NCBI GenBank assembly: GCA_964581515.1
Contig: CAZOOV010000014.1
Coordinates: 1-55,946, forward strand
Source: JACJVV01 sp964581515
GTDB lineage: Archaea; Nanobdellota; Nanobdellia; Woesearchaeales; JACJVV01
Length of the DNA: 55,946 bases
Reading direction: 5' to 3'
Shown here one piece after another: positions 32,498 to 40,840 of the stretch (position 1 is its first letter; each line of letters starts with the position of its first letter). Below the pieces are notes generated by a model. It was not told the origin of the DNA, made no database searches, and was given only the letters and a program-made list of their open reading frames with translations. Both the position numbers and the translations under genes were made by a program.

Positions 32498-33469
32498 ATG
32501 AAAAGAACAATTCTAACAGGATTTATTTTAGTAGCATTACTATTCATAGCTGGATGTGGTGGAAGTGGAGGAGATACAACTGTAGGTCCTTCAAAAACGC
32601 CATTTGTTGGTGGACAGACTGCCCTTTCAGTTGCATTCATAGAAGGGGCTCCACCTGAAAGAGTTCTTGATGATGGAAAACAAGAGTTTTCAATAAGCTT
32701 GATGCTTGAAAACCTAGGTGAAGAAGATGTTGATGAAGGTGAAGGTTATATTGAAATCTCAGGTATCGACCCTACAGAATTCAGTCTAACTAGTACTGAC
32801 ATTAAACAAGATCTCCCACAAGATGTACCTGGAGTTAAAACTTATCCAGGAGGACAAATTGTAAGAAGTGGTAGAATCCCAGTCGAATTTGAAGGTTTTA
32901 ATTATGAAACTGACCTTCCTGGAAACTGGTTCCCTCGATTTAGAGCTAACTTATGTTACAATTATGCAACAAATGCAACAACAGCAGCATGCATAAAAAA
33001 AGATATGTTAAGTAACATACCAAGAAAAGAAATATGTGAACTTAGCGGTGAAAAAGAAGTCTTTAATTCAGGAGCACCTATACAAATAACAAAAGTTACA
33101 CAAACTCCTTTAAGTGATGAAAGGATACAATTACAGTTTACACTCAGCCATGTAGGAGAAACTAATGATAGATTCTTCAAGACAGATACTGATTGTGACG
33201 ATAAAACCACAAATAATGACAAAGATAAGGTCTATTTCGAAGTCTTGACTGATATCAATGGTAATTCAGCAGACTGTACTGGACTTGAAGACGAAAGTAG
33301 TGATGGTTCAAGCGGTTATGTCAAGATGTGGAATGGTGTAGATACAATTGTAACTTGTAATTTTGATGTAGGAACTGTTACAACAGACTTTGAAAAACTG
33401 ATCAATACCAGACTTGAATATAGATATTATCAGTTTATCGAGAAGAATATCCTTATAGAAGACGTCTAA
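32498..33469 (+). CDS. Surface lipoprotein, paralog 4 of 4
   Basis: A 323-residue protein. I place the start at 32498 because GGAGG (32485-32489) lies 8 bases before it; the in-frame ATG at 32483 lies on top of that site. The signal ends in FIAGC (Cys 20 from this start), followed by a Gly/Ser linker. Shared landmarks are FVGGQTALSVAF, the PGG motif, LCYNYATNATTAAC and GAPIQITKV. It is the most divergent of the four. It is coupled to paralog 3, whose stop lies 15 bases upstream, and ends at a hairpin plus T-run. Confidence 0.72.
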   Translation: MKRTILTGFILVALLFIAGCGGSGGDTTVGPSKTPFVGGQTALSVAFIEGAPPERVLDDGKQEFSISLMLENLGEEDVDEGEGYIEISGIDPTEFSLTSTDIKQDLPQDVPGVKTYPGGQIVRSGRIPVEFEGFNYETDLPGNWFPRFRANLCYNYATNATTAACIKKDMLSNIPRKEICELSGEKEVFNSGAPIQITKVTQTPLSDERIQLQFTLSHVGETNDRFFKTDTDCDDKTTNNDKDKVYFEVLTDINGNSADCTGLEDESSDGSSGYVKMWNGVDTIVTCNFDVGTVTTDFEKLINTRLEYRYYQFIEKNILIEDV

Positions 33470-33493
33470 AAACGTCATTTTATTCTTTTTTTT
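33461..33493 (+). terminator. Hairpin and T-run after the lipoprotein block
   Basis: GACGT-ctaaaa-ACGTC spans the stop codon of the last lipoprotein gene and is followed by T-rich sequence ending in a run of eight T. The stem is short; archaea often terminate on the T-run alone. Confidence 0.45.
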
Positions 33494-33609
33494 CTTAATA
33501 TTTCTATATATTAGCTTTATCCCACCAACCTAACTCCTTAGAACCAAAACCTTTTTAAACCAACTTCAATTTTCTTGAATCATCTAATATAAGCAAAATA
33601 AGGTAAAAA

Positions 33610-33885
33610 ATGGTATCAGGAAAACACAAATCAAATTCAATGAGAAAGGTGTTTGTAAAAGCACCAGGTAACACAGTAAAGGTCCATTATAGAGGCAGAA
33701 AACCTAGTAAGGCTGTTTGTAGCGTATATGGAACACCTTTGCCAGGAGTTGCTAGAGGCACTTCTACAGAGCTTAAGAATATGCCTAAGACTAAGAAAAG
33801 ACCAGAAAGGCCTTATGGCGGCGTTCTCTCTTCAAAAGCATTGAGAGACAAAATGAAGCAAAAAGCTCGTTCAACAGATCTTTAA
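33610..33885 (+). CDS. rpl34e: Large-subunit ribosomal protein eL34
   Basis: A 91-residue basic protein. The PSKAVCSVYGTPLPGVARG segment and the closing RPERPYGGVLSSKALRDKM stretch are diagnostic of L34e. Family members usually have paired Cys for zinc; only Cys 37 remains, so this copy has probably lost the metal site. It precedes eL14 as in many archaea, but the cytidylate kinase gene often found between them is absent. Confidence 0.92.
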   Translation: MVSGKHKSNSMRKVFVKAPGNTVKVHYRGRKPSKAVCSVYGTPLPGVARGTSTELKNMPKTKKRPERPYGGVLSSKALRDKMKQKARSTDL

Positions 33886-33907
33886 TTTTAATTGAATTCA
33901 TAATCAC

Positions 33908-33975
33908 AATACATTACCTGGGAATTTGGCGACATCCCCAAGAAAGATAAGGTAATGCAAGCAAGTTCTTGTATT
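33908..33975 (+). ncRNA. Candidate structured RNA element between eL34 and eL14
   Basis: CATTACCT (33912-33919) pairs perfectly with AGGTAATG (33950-33957); inside it GGGA (33920-33923) pairs with TCCC (33935-33938). An outer AATA/TATT closure and a CAAG/CTTG hairpin are also possible. This could be an autoregulatory leader of eL14 or a small RNA. I see no confident kink-turn or C/D box. Confidence 0.4.
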
Positions 33976-34003
33976 ATCATTAAAATACACGAGGTAGATT
34001 AAC

Positions 34004-34402
34004 ATGTTTGAAATAGGGAGAATTTGTATGAAAATTGCTGGTAGAGATGCTGGTAAGATGGCTGTAGTAATTGATGTTCTTGATGATAATTATGTTATGC
34101 TAGATGGACAGACTAGAAGAAGAAAATGCAATATTGAACACCTTGAACTTATAGACAAAGTTGTCAAGATAAAGAAAGATGCTTCAAATAAGGAAGTTGT
34201 TGCTGCTTTAAATGATCTTAAGATTGAATGTGAAGAAAAGAAAGAAACTGTTAAGAAAGAAAAATCACCAAGACCTAAAAAACAGAAAAAAGTGAGCAAA
34301 GATGAGGCAGAAGCAAAACCAAAAGCTGAAGTAGCTAAAAAGAAAACTGAAGCAAAGAAAGAAGCGTCTGTTGCAGAAGCAAAAGCTGCACTTGCAAAAT
34401 AA
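34004..34402 (+). CDS. rpl14e: Large-subunit ribosomal protein eL14 with charged C-terminal tail
   Basis: A 132-residue protein. Residues 1-75 are the L14e KOW-type domain (MFEIGRICMKIAGRDAGKMA, then VMLDGQTRRRKCNIEHLELI). Residues about 80-132 are a Lys/Glu/Ala-rich tail absent from most archaeal L14e proteins, which end near residue 90. GAGGTAG, about 10 bases before the ATG, is a usable ribosome-binding site. Confidence 0.9.
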   Translation: MFEIGRICMKIAGRDAGKMAVVIDVLDDNYVMLDGQTRRRKCNIEHLELIDKVVKIKKDASNKEVVAALNDLKIECEEKKETVKKEKSPRPKKQKKVSKDEAEAKPKAEVAKKKTEAKKEASVAEAKAALAK

Positions 34403-34432
34403 GAATAAATTAAATAATTCTTATTCTTTTTT
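34400..34432 (+). terminator. Probable terminator after eL14
   Basis: AAGAAT and ATTCTT form a short AT stem directly after the stop, followed by a T-run. The next 120 bases to the PAN stop are nearly pure A/T with nothing else recognisable. Confidence 0.4.
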
Positions 34433-34554
34433 ATTATTATTTTAATATTTTATTTTCTAGATTATTATTTTCTTTAATATTTTATTTTTATAATTATTTA
34501 ATTTAAACTAAATAAGTTAAAACAATTAAACTTAAAATAAAACACATCAGAATT

Positions 34555-35706
34555 CTATCCAAACATATTCAAATAATCACTACCTTCTGTCTGTTCTTCA
34601 AGTCTTACTTTCTTAATAGCGTCAAGGAAATCCTTCTCGGTTATTGTAGTCTTATTCTTCCTTATTGCAAAATAACCGGCTTCCGTACATACTGCATGTA
34701 TTTCAGCTCCTGAGAAATCTTCCATTTTTTCAACAATCTTATCATAATCAACTTTCTCAAGTTTCATATTTTTCGAATGTATTTTAAGTATTTCTTTCCT
34801 TCCTTTCTTTGTAGGTAATCCAACATGTATTAACCTATCAAGTCTTCCAGGACGAAGAACTGCAGGATCAAGAATATCTTTTCTGTTAGTACATCCAATT
34901 ATCTTTACATTTTCAAGATTATCAAAACCATCAATCTCTGCAAGTAGCTGCATAAACGTCCTCTGTACCTCTCTTTCACCAGAAGTACCAACTTCTACAC
35001 GTGTAGCAGCAATAGCATCTATTTCATCAATAAAAATTACAGTTGGTGCTTTTTCTTTAGCAAGCAAAAACATCTCATGCACTAGTTTTGCACCCTCGCC
35101 TATGAATTTTTGTACTAACTCAGAACCAACTACTTCAATAAATGTTGATTTTGTAGCAGCAGCAACTGCTTTTGCAAGCAAGGTCTTACCTGTGCCAGGT
35201 TCACCATATAATAAAACACCCTTAGGTGGCTTTATTCCAACTTTCTTAAAGAGTTGTGGCTTCTTTAATGGAAGTTCAATTACTTCCTTAATCTCTTTGA
35301 TCTGATCTTGTAAACCACCGACATCAGACCATTTAAGATTAGGTTTTTCCATGATTACAAATTGTTCAACATTAAATTTCTTATCAGTAGATGATTTTTT
35401 AATAATTGTAAGATTTTTTTGCTCAACAAGTACAGTATCTCCTGATTTAATTTTTCCTGCTTCTTCGCTAACATTTACAAGAAAAGAATTTCCATTCGGT
35501 ATACGGATGATTGCAGTACTATCGCTAGAAATCTCAATAACCTCGCATACCATAAGGGGATTTGACTTGAATTTCTGTACTTCATCCCTTAATTGCTGGA
35601 CTGATTGTCTAAGTAGCTTATTCTCTTCTTCAAGAGCTGAGAAATTAGCTACATATGAATAATATACAGAATTTTCTCCTTTTTCATTCTTTGCATTCGT
35701 ATCCAT
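34555..35706 (-). CDS. pan: Proteasome-activating nucleotidase (PAN)
   Basis: A 383-residue AAA ATPase that unfolds proteins for the 20S proteasome as a hexamer. An N-terminal coiled coil (about 22-47) and OB domain (about 50-105) are followed by the AAA core: KWSDVGGLQDQIKEIKE, Walker A GEPGTGKT (168-175), Walker B VIFIDEIDA and the Arg-finger region RPGRLDR. Length is slightly under the usual 395-430. The C-terminus ends N-M-F-G, so the HbYX motif that docks into the proteasome reads hydrophobic-Phe-Gly. The proteasome subunits are not in the window. Confidence 0.92.
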   Translation of the reverse strand: MDTNAKNEKGENSVYYSYVANFSALEEENKLLRQSVQQLRDEVQKFKSNPLMVCEVIEISSDSTAIIRIPNGNSFLVNVSEEAGKIKSGDTVLVEQKNLTIIKKSSTDKKFNVEQFVIMEKPNLKWSDVGGLQDQIKEIKEVIELPLKKPQLFKKVGIKPPKGVLLYGEPGTGKTLLAKAVAAATKSTFIEVVGSELVQKFIGEGAKLVHEMFLLAKEKAPTVIFIDEIDAIAATRVEVGTSGEREVQRTFMQLLAEIDGFDNLENVKIIGCTNRKDILDPAVLRPGRLDRLIHVGLPTKKGRKEILKIHSKNMKLEKVDYDKIVEKMEDFSGAEIHAVCTEAGYFAIRKNKTTITEKDFLDAIKKVRLEEQTEGSDYLNMFG

Positions 35707-35873
35707 ACAATAGGGGGTGACATAGCAGTATTTAAATGTTGCTATTTGTTATCGAGATAAACTCACCAGTCTCAATATACATAAAATTAAGCAAAATCCC
35801 TAATATCCAAAGAAATACTTTTAGCAAGATTTATAAAGAAATACCTTCTTTTAAAAGATGAGGTTATGACAAA

Positions 35874-36953
35874 ATGGATCCAAGAATAAAAAAATTAGCA
35901 TCAATATTAGTAAATCATTCAATTAAGATAAAAAAAGGAGATATCATTGAAGTGAGCTGCGGTCATGATGCCAAAGATCTTGTCAATGAATTATGTAAAC
36001 TTATTCTTCTCAAAGGTGCCTTTCCAAAAGTGAGTTGTGGAGTAGAAGGTACTGGTTATACTTATTTTAAATATGCTTCAAAAGAACAACTAAGTGCAAT
36101 TCCAAAATTAAGAATACAAGAAGCAAAACAAATTGCAGGCACTATAAGTGTAGGTAGTGAATACAATACAAAAGAATTAACCAATATAGATCCTAAAAAA
36201 ATAGCTACACGAAGAAAAGCTACAAAACAATTAAGCGAAATAATACTTAAAAAGAATAATTGGGTAATATGTCAATTCCCTTCTCACGCGCTAGCACAAG
36301 ATGCTGAAATGTCTCTTAATGAATTTAAAGACTTCGTCTACAAAGCGTGTAATTACGATTGGAAAAAAGAAGAAAAAAGACAAACAAAATTAAAACAGAT
36401 CCTTGACAAAGGTAGTGAAGTCCATATTGTTGGAAAAAATACAGACTTAAAATTCTCAATTAAAGGTAGAACTGGAAATAAATGCTTTGGTACAAGAAAT
36501 ATTCCTGACGGAGAAGTATTTATTGCACCAGTAGAGACATCAACAGAAGGATACATACATTATGATTTTCCAGTCTGTGTATATGGTAAAGAAATTGATA
36601 ATATCACTTTAGAATTCAAGAAAGGAAAGGTTGTAAAGGCTACAGCATCAAAAAACCAGGAATTCTTAAGGAAGATGATAAAAATAGACCCTGGTGCGTG
36701 CAGACTAGGTGAGTTTGGAATAGGGACAAACTATAATATTAAAAAATTCATTAAGAATATTCTATTTGATGAAAAGATTGGTGGCACTATCCATTTAGCT
36801 TTAGGTATGGCATATGCTGAAGGAGGAGGAAAGAATAAATCTGCTCTTCATTGGGATATGATAAAAGATCTTAGAAAAGGTGGGTATTTCACTGTCGACG
36901 GAAAAGTTATAGAGAAAAACGGCAAATTCATGATTAAGATGCCAAAACAATAA
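35874..36953 (+). CDS. Aminopeptidase T-like metallopeptidase (family M29)
   Basis: A 359-residue protein. The N-terminal domain has the M29 start (ASILVNHSIKIKKGDIIEV) and the C-terminal domain carries the family's metal-site landmarks: TGNKCFGTRNIPDGEVFIAPV, a GACRLGEFGIGTN stretch, GTIHLALGMAYAEGGG and an ALHWDMIKD motif. It is an exopeptidase likely to degrade the short peptides released by PAN and the proteasome. TTTATAAAG lies about 45 bases upstream and GAGGT precedes the start. It is convergent with the M24 gene, overlapping by 20 bases. Confidence 0.85.
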   Translation: MDPRIKKLASILVNHSIKIKKGDIIEVSCGHDAKDLVNELCKLILLKGAFPKVSCGVEGTGYTYFKYASKEQLSAIPKLRIQEAKQIAGTISVGSEYNTKELTNIDPKKIATRRKATKQLSEIILKKNNWVICQFPSHALAQDAEMSLNEFKDFVYKACNYDWKKEEKRQTKLKQILDKGSEVHIVGKNTDLKFSIKGRTGNKCFGTRNIPDGEVFIAPVETSTEGYIHYDFPVCVYGKEIDNITLEFKKGKVVKATASKNQEFLRKMIKIDPGACRLGEFGIGTNYNIKKFIKNILFDEKIGGTIHLALGMAYAEGGGKNKSALHWDMIKDLRKGGYFTVDGKVIEKNGKFMIKMPKQ

Positions 36954-37950
36954 GTTTTTTTGTTGAACGAAATAGAGACTTGGCTTTTCCACCAGTAAAG
37001 GCAAATGTATCCTCTATTCTTATTCCCATTTTATTTTTATAATACATTCCAGGTTCAATAGTAAATACCATCCCATTTTTCAGCCTATCTTTTGAAACAT
37101 GAGCCAATATAGGCAATTCATGCACTTCAATACCAACACCATGTCCTAACGAATGTACTAATTTCTTACCTATTGCTTTTTTAATTGCAATATCAACTTT
37201 CTTAAGTAATGCTCCTTTCTTTAACATACTCACAGCTTGTTTAAATCTATCCAGGACAAAATTATACATCTCAATCTCTTTCAAGGAAGGTTTACCCGAA
37301 TATATTGTCCTGGTCATATCTGTACAATATCCCTTATACCTAAAACCAAAATCAATCACCGTAAACCCCTTTAGTTTCTTACACTCTGCAATATGATGAG
37401 GTTTAGCTGCATTACCTGCAGTAGCGACAACTGGATCAAAAGCAAGTTCCACTTCATTTTCTAATGCAAACTTCTTAATAAAGAAATATATATCATTTTC
37501 AGTCTTTAATTTCTTTTTCTTAATCATACTAACAATTTGATTAAAAGCGAGATCAGTCAATCTTGAAGCTTTTTTCATATAACTAATTTCCTTTACAGAC
37601 TTGATTATTCTCATCTCAGAAAATAATTTTATATTGTCCACATATTTAGCAGGTAATAATTTCTTAAGCCTTTTATAGACATTCAAAGATAAGCTTCCTT
37701 TGTTAATACCAATGGTTTTTATAGAAGATTTCTTAAAATATTTTAACAGGGTCTTTCTAAATGTATCTTTATTAAAAGCAAAACATTTAACTCCCTTAAA
37801 CATATCAATCTCAAAAGAAGCCACAAATAAACATTTCTTTTTAGTTTTATCATCATATGCTAGAATACAAAAATTAGGATTATAACCTGATAAGTATTGA
37901 ATATTAAGATCTTTTCTCGATTCAGATTCATTCATCAAAATGTGAAGCAT
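36934..37950 (-). CDS. Xaa-Pro aminopeptidase / dipeptidase-like protein (family M24)
   Basis: A 338-residue protein starting at the ATG at 37950; the longer frame would overlap the divergent M16 gene and add an unrelated hydrophobic stretch. All five pita-bread metal ligands are visible: Asp in FTVIDFGFRYKG, Asp in YCTDMTRT, His in HSLGHGVGIEVHE, Glu in FTIEPGMY and Glu in IRIEDTFAF. The family removes amino acids next to proline. The N-terminal creatinase-like domain is present but short. Confidence 0.88.
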   Translation of the reverse strand: MLHILMNESESRKDLNIQYLSGYNPNFCILAYDDKTKKKCLFVASFEIDMFKGVKCFAFNKDTFRKTLLKYFKKSSIKTIGINKGSLSLNVYKRLKKLLPAKYVDNIKLFSEMRIIKSVKEISYMKKASRLTDLAFNQIVSMIKKKKLKTENDIYFFIKKFALENEVELAFDPVVATAGNAAKPHHIAECKKLKGFTVIDFGFRYKGYCTDMTRTIYSGKPSLKEIEMYNFVLDRFKQAVSMLKKGALLKKVDIAIKKAIGKKLVHSLGHGVGIEVHELPILAHVSKDRLKNGMVFTIEPGMYYKNKMGIRIEDTFAFTGGKAKSLFRSTKKLIVLAS

Positions 37951-38012
37951 ATATATCAATAAGAAACTACTTTTTAAAAAGATTTTTAAATTATGAACCA
38001 AGAGAAAAATAC

Positions 38013-39212
38013 ATGAAAACATCAAAGAAAATCCTAAAAAATGGTCTAAGGGTGATTTACACTCCTACAAATACTAACATCATAGCAATAAATGTATCAA
38101 TTCTTGTTGGGAGTGATTATGAATCAAAAAAAAATTTAGGGATATCTCATTTTTTAGAACATATGATCTTTGAAGGAACAAAAACAAGAACATGCGAACA
38201 GATCACCTCTGAAATAGAACAGTATGGCGGAGAAATTAACGCATACACCAGCAACGATAAAACTGTATTCTATATCAAAATTCACAAGAAACATGCTAAA
38301 AAAGCAATTGAGATACTTAGCGACATGATCATCCATTCAGAATTTAATGATAAATCCATAGCTAAAGAGAAAAATGTAGTCTTAGGAGAGATAAATATGG
38401 TAAATGATGAACCAAGACATTATCAATGGGTATTATTCGAAAAAAAATTATTTCCAAAGCCTTTCTCAAACGCTACATATGGAACAAAAAAGACTGTATC
38501 AGACTTAAGCAGAAAAAACCTAGTAGATTACCATAAAAAACATTATACCCCCAATAATATGATTGTATCTATAGTAGGTGAATACAAAAATTATATTACA
38601 GACATAAAGCAATATTTCAGATTTAAAAATAAAAAAGGAAAAATAAGACAGCTTAAATGCACAACAAAAAATAAAAAGAAAATATTTAAAGAAAAAAAGA
38701 AGAATCTCTCATTACAATATCTCATAATTGGATATCTAACTCCTACTAGGATTTCAAAAGTAAGCTATACTTTAGATGTCATAAAGACCATACTTGCAAA
38801 AGGACAATCTGGAAAACTGTTTACTGAAATTAGAACAAAAAGAGGACTTACATATGACTTAGGTATTTATCATCAACCTGGTAGAAACAATGGTTTTTTT
38901 GCATTCTACAGCAATGCAAAAAAGAAGAATATCCAAAAAATTGAAGAGATATTTTTTCAAGAATTAGAAAGATTAAAAGATGTATCAGAGAACGATATTA
39001 AAGATGCAAAATCATATATTGAAGGGAAAATGGCATTAAAAATAGAAGATTCACATGATCATGCTGATTTGATAAGCCTTTTTGAAGAATGCAAAAGCTT
39101 TGAAGAGTTTGATTTATACATAAAAAAGATCAGATCAGTCACAAAAAAAGACATTATAAGCGCTCTTAAGACATATCTCAACAAGAACTATACAAAAGTT
39201 GTTCTTAGTTAG
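38013..39212 (+). CDS. Zinc peptidase, family M16
   Basis: A 399-residue protein with the inverted zinc motif H-x-x-E-H at residues 46-50 (ISHFLEH) and the third ligand Glu downstream in AKEKNVVLGEINM. The C-terminal half carries the R/Y substrate pair segment (KRGLTYDLGIYHQPGRNNGF). Size matches single-chain M16B proteins such as bacterial PqqL/YmxG-like and mitochondrial-processing-peptidase-like forms, which dimerise to form a chamber for peptides. M16 proteases also occur in some modified-peptide systems, but this gene is far from the radical SAM locus and sits with other housekeeping peptidases. Confidence 0.85.
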   Translation: MKTSKKILKNGLRVIYTPTNTNIIAINVSILVGSDYESKKNLGISHFLEHMIFEGTKTRTCEQITSEIEQYGGEINAYTSNDKTVFYIKIHKKHAKKAIEILSDMIIHSEFNDKSIAKEKNVVLGEINMVNDEPRHYQWVLFEKKLFPKPFSNATYGTKKTVSDLSRKNLVDYHKKHYTPNNMIVSIVGEYKNYITDIKQYFRFKNKKGKIRQLKCTTKNKKKIFKEKKKNLSLQYLIIGYLTPTRISKVSYTLDVIKTILAKGQSGKLFTEIRTKRGLTYDLGIYHQPGRNNGFFAFYSNAKKKNIQKIEEIFFQELERLKDVSENDIKDAKSYIEGKMALKIEDSHDHADLISLFEECKSFEEFDLYIKKIRSVTKKDIISALKTYLNKNYTKVVLS

Positions 39213-39290
39213 AAGGATAGAAAACTTTAAATAGGACATCAGTTTATAAGAACATCATAATTAGAGCATTATCAATAAAGATATTATTTT

Positions 39291-39356
39291 GTCAAAATGC
39301 ATATGACTAATAAAAAAGCATTTTGACTCACGAATGAAACTGGTGAATACACCAGT
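39291..39356 (+). promoter_or_regulatory. Two-hairpin leader before the PRC-barrel gene
   Basis: GTCAAAATGC (39291-39300) is a perfect 10-bp inverted match to GCATTTTGAC (39318-39327). ACTGGTG-AATA-CACCAGT (39339-39356) is a second perfect hairpin with a 4-base loop, 28 bases before the start codon. Together they form a structured 5' region in an otherwise featureless spacer; the function is unknown. Confidence 0.5.
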
Positions 39357-39384
39357 GAAATGACTTGATCCAAAGGTGTAAATC

Positions 39385-39648
39385 ATGGCTGAAGAAGAAA
39401 AAAAATTTTCAAAACAAATAATAGGCAAGACCATAGTTAGCAAGACCGGAAAAAAATTCGGAGAAGTTGGAGACATAGTTTTCGAGACAAAATCAGGGGA
39501 ATTGATTCATATTGTCGTCACTAATGCTACAGCATACTGTGATAAGCTTGAGCTTGAAAAAGACAAGCAAGGAAACCTTTTAATTCCTTTCTCAGCTGTT
39601 ATTGCGCTAGGAGATTTCTTGGTTATCGCAGAAGAAGACATAATATAA
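39385..39648 (+). CDS. PRC-barrel domain protein
   Basis: An 87-residue protein. The segment IIGKTIVSKTGKKFGEVGDIVF is the standard opening of a PRC-barrel, and the C-terminal strands (LLIPFSAVIALGDFLVI) complete it. Stand-alone archaeal PRC-barrel proteins are common; some interact with cell division or RNA machinery, but the role here is unknown. AAGGTG upstream is a plausible ribosome-binding site. Confidence 0.85.
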   Translation: MAEEEKKFSKQIIGKTIVSKTGKKFGEVGDIVFETKSGELIHIVVTNATAYCDKLELEKDKQGNLLIPFSAVIALGDFLVIAEEDII

Positions 39649-39768
39649 GTGCGATTTTACCTTCTTTTTTAATATTTTTAATATTAATTCTATATTTTTT
39701 AATACTATTCGATCCATATATATTAAAATATGTTAAAAAATATATTAAATCTAACTTTCTTCGAAACC

Positions 39769-39776
39769 TTTATAAT
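39769..39776 (+). promoter_or_regulatory. TATA box for rfcS
   Basis: CTTTATAATT is centred about 27 bases before the ATG at 39800, supporting that start and a leaderless mRNA. Confidence 0.45.
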
Positions 39777-39799
39777 TGACATCTATCTTCCTTTTTTCT

Positions 39800-40756
39800 A
39801 TGGAATATTCTATCTGGACTGAAAAATATCGACCACACGCATTTGATGAGATGGTAGGTCAAAAAGACATCATTAAAAGAGTCAAAGCATTTGTAGAAAG
39901 CCAAAATATGCCTCATATGCTCTTTGCTGGACCTGCAGGGGTAGGCAAGACTACATTGGCCCTTATTGTCGCAAAACAGCTATTTAAAGATAATTGGAGA
40001 CAAAATTTCCTTGAGTTAAACGCATCAGACGAACGTGGTATTGATGTAGTAAGAGTCAAAGTCAAAGATTTCGCAAGGACAAAAGCATTAGGCGATGTCC
40101 CGTTTAAAATAATCTATCTAGATGAATGTGACGCTTTAACAAAAGAAGCACAACAGGCTCTAAGGCGTACTATGGAGAACTATACACAAACATGTCGTTT
40201 TATCCTTTCATGCAACTATTCATCAAAAATAATAGACCCTATACAGTCAAGATGTGCTGTATTTAGATTTAGACCTATTCCTAAAGAAGAAATATTCAAA
40301 ATAATCGATAAAATTGCAAAAGATGAGGGAATATCGATCCAAGAGAATGGAAAAGAAGCATTATACAATATTTCACATGGCGACTGCAGACGTGCAGAGA
40401 ATATATTGCAAAGCTGTTCTGCATTGTATAAAGAGATTGATGAGAAAATAATTTATGAACTTGCATCATTCGCAAAACCTGAAGAACTCAAGGAAAGCCT
40501 AGAATTGGCTATTGCAGGCAAATTTATTGATGCTAAAAATAAACTTCTTGATGTCATGCTAAAATATGGCCTTTCTGGTATAGATGTCATTAAACAAATC
40601 CAGCAGGAGATATGGAGCTTAGATATAGATGATAGAAAAAAAGTAGATCTTATTGACAAATGTGGTGAGATTGAATTCAGAATGGTTGAAGGTAGTGATG
40701 AATTCATCCAATTAGAAGCATTATTAAGTCATTTTCTAACTACAAGTCAAGATTAA
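39800..40756 (+). CDS. rfcS: Replication factor C small subunit (clamp loader)
   Basis: A 318-residue AAA+ protein starting MEYSIWTEKYRPHAFDEMVG, with Walker A GPAGVGKTT, the DECDAL Walker B and the S-R-C sensor region (IQSRCAVFRFRP). It loads the PCNA sliding clamp with RfcL. The frame continues upstream only to a TTG at 39776, and the TATA spacing supports the ATG. No intein is present, unlike in several other archaeal rfcS genes. Confidence 0.93.
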   Translation: MEYSIWTEKYRPHAFDEMVGQKDIIKRVKAFVESQNMPHMLFAGPAGVGKTTLALIVAKQLFKDNWRQNFLELNASDERGIDVVRVKVKDFARTKALGDVPFKIIYLDECDALTKEAQQALRRTMENYTQTCRFILSCNYSSKIIDPIQSRCAVFRFRPIPKEEIFKIIDKIAKDEGISIQENGKEALYNISHGDCRRAENILQSCSALYKEIDEKIIYELASFAKPEELKESLELAIAGKFIDAKNKLLDVMLKYGLSGIDVIKQIQQEIWSLDIDDRKKVDLIDKCGEIEFRMVEGSDEFIQLEALLSHFLTTSQD

Positions 40757-40840
40757 GATTAGAAATGTAATTAACATAATTATTTTATAAAAAACACAAA
40801 GAAAATATAAAAAAATATAATATTCTTTAATTCTTCTACA

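Noticed and set aside
37951..38025. Longer N-terminus for the M24 peptidase
   Set aside because: It would overlap the divergent M16 gene and its promoter and adds a hydrophobic stretch not found in the family.
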